Below, piece after piece: positions 33,301 through 34,037 of a DNA stretch of 34,037 nucleotides. The DNA is from an uncultured Oscillospiraceae bacterium (GTDB lineage: Bacteria > Bacillota > Clostridia > Oscillospirales > Oscillospiraceae). Both the position numbers and the translations under genes were made by a program. Each line of letters starts with the position of its first letter. Within the stretch, counting starts at the first letter, position 1. The stretch covers positions 1 through 34,037 of the forward strand of contig CALXFP010000008.1 in the NCBI GenBank assembly GCA_944387615.1, given 5' to 3'. A model generated the notes under the pieces. The model saw only the letters and a program-made list of their open reading frames with translations, was not told where the DNA came from and made no database searches.

Positions 33301-34037
33301 ATGGGTAAAATAATTGCCGTAGTCAACCAAAAAGGCGGCGTGGGCAAAACCACCACCGCCGTGAACCTGACGGCTGCCCTGAAGGAACTGGGACAGAAGG
33401 TTCTGCTCTGTGACTTTGACCCCCAGGCCAATGCCACCTCCGGCATGGGTCTGGACAAGCGGAAAATCAAATACTCCATCTATGATGTGGTCATCAATGA
33501 GGTAGCACCGGAAGAAGCCATCGTTTCTACCAACTACGGAGATGTACTCCCTGCTTCTGCAGATCTGGCAGGTGCAGCGGTGGAGCTGATTTCCGCTCAG
33601 CACCGGGAATTGCAGCTGGAAAAAGCATTGCAGAAGGTAAAAGACCGCTACGATGTGATTTTCGTTGACTGCCCCCCTTCCCTGGAATTGCTGACGCTGA
33701 ACGGCTTGTGCGCCGCCGATGGAATTCTGGTGCCGGTGCAGTGCGAATACTACGCACTGGAAGGTCTGAGCGATCTCATGTCTACGCTGCGGATGGTAAA
33801 AAAGCGGCTCAATCCCCGTCTGGAAATTTTCGGCGTGGCCCTGACTATGTTTGACGGCCGTACCAACTTCTCTACCCAGGTGGCCCAGGAAGTCCGGCGG
33901 CACTTCCCCGGCAAAGTCTTTGCCACGGTGGTTCCCCGAAATATCCGCCTGGCGGAGGCACCCAGTCACGGCATTCCTGTGACATCCTACGACCGCAGCA
34001 GCCGGGGCAGCGTTGCCTATCGGGCCATGGCGGAGGA
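33301..34037 (+). CDS. parA: Chromosome-partitioning ATPase ParA/Soj (3' end outside window)
   Basis: About 245 residues visible of a usual 255-270; no stop is reached. The deviant Walker A KGGVGKTTTAVNL (about 11-23) with the signature lysine, the A' box LLCDFDPQANATSG and the B motif DVIFVDCPPSLELLTLNGL identify a Soj-type ParA. VTSYDRSSRGSVAYRAMAEE is the expected C-terminal region. It moves or regulates the origin together with ParB (which would be next, outside the window) bound at the two parS sites just upstream. AAGGAGAG precedes the ATG. Confidence 0.96.
   Translation, partial: MGKIIAVVNQKGGVGKTTTAVNLTAALKELGQKVLLCDFDPQANATSGMGLDKRKIKYSIYDVVINEVAPEEAIVSTNYGDVLPASADLAGAAVELISAQHRELQLEKALQKVKDRYDVIFVDCPPSLELLTLNGLCAADGILVPVQCEYYALEGLSDLMSTLRMVKKRLNPRLEIFGVALTMFDGRTNFSTQVAQEVRRHFPGKVFATVVPRNIRLAEAPSHGIPVTSYDRSSRGSVAYRAMAE

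Noticed and set aside
1..34037. CRISPR array, rRNA, intact transposase or prophage genes
   Set aside because: No regularly spaced repeats, rRNA sequence or transposase/integrase domain was seen in either strand.

Overview
The window looks like the replication-origin region of a fairly GC-rich Firmicute of the class Clostridia, most likely an anaerobic gut lineage of the Oscillospirales. This placement is inferred from gene content and protein style: an Rnf complex in the order rnfCDGEAB, a DUF1836 protein, RemB, a HisKA/HtrA stress module, and dnaA-dnaN-yaaA-recF-gyrB-gyrA in one block. No rRNA gene is present to settle it.

Layout. Bases 1-570 hold the C-terminal end of a class I/II aminotransferase, facing a TraX-like membrane protein across a shared terminator. 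A roughly 500-base hairpin-rich non-coding stretch follows, then tRNA-Glu and tRNA-Met on the minus strand with a near-perfect promoter, and a CmpB-like membrane protein. Bases 2923-7933 carry a complete six-gene Rnf operon, the ion-pumping ferredoxin:NAD+ oxidoreductase. Next come two minus-strand operons (MFS transporter plus GNAT acetyltransferase; uppP, an aldose epimerase and sdpI). A plus-strand operon then encodes a response regulator, a sensor kinase and an HtrA protease, followed by an acyl-ACP thioesterase.

Bases 16330-16612 form a non-coding stretch with a terminator and several DnaA-box-like 9-mers. A short AT-rich insert encodes a Cro/C1-type regulator divergent from a 68-residue cysteine-rich protein, with an 18-bp perfect palindrome over the latter's promoter. 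Bases 17225-26645 are the minus-strand replication block: dnaA, oriC, dnaN, yaaA, recF, gyrB, gyrA, rnhA, remB. The dnaA-dnaN gap has eight DnaA boxes, TAG-rich trios and an AT-rich unwinding element.

Right of dnaA the direction switches to plus: an acidic tail-anchored protein, GluQ-type synthetase and a sugar-nucleotidyltransferase-like protein. A minus operon follows (DUF1836 regulator, zinc ribbon, HflK, HflC, small membrane protein). The window closes with a zinc-ribbon membrane protein, two perfect parS sites and the start of parA/soj, which runs off the end.

How it fits together. The centre is a replication and segregation control centre (DnaA, clamp, gyrase, RecF, RNase H, parS/ParA). 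If the fork leaves oriC near 25 kb in both directions, the gyrase block and the dnaA-right genes mostly follow the fork. The rnf operon and the kinase/HtrA operon face it head-on. The least explained parts are the second DnaA-box cluster, the palindrome-controlled cysteine-rich protein, and the hairpin array containing an exact inverted copy of the tRNA-Glu 3' end.
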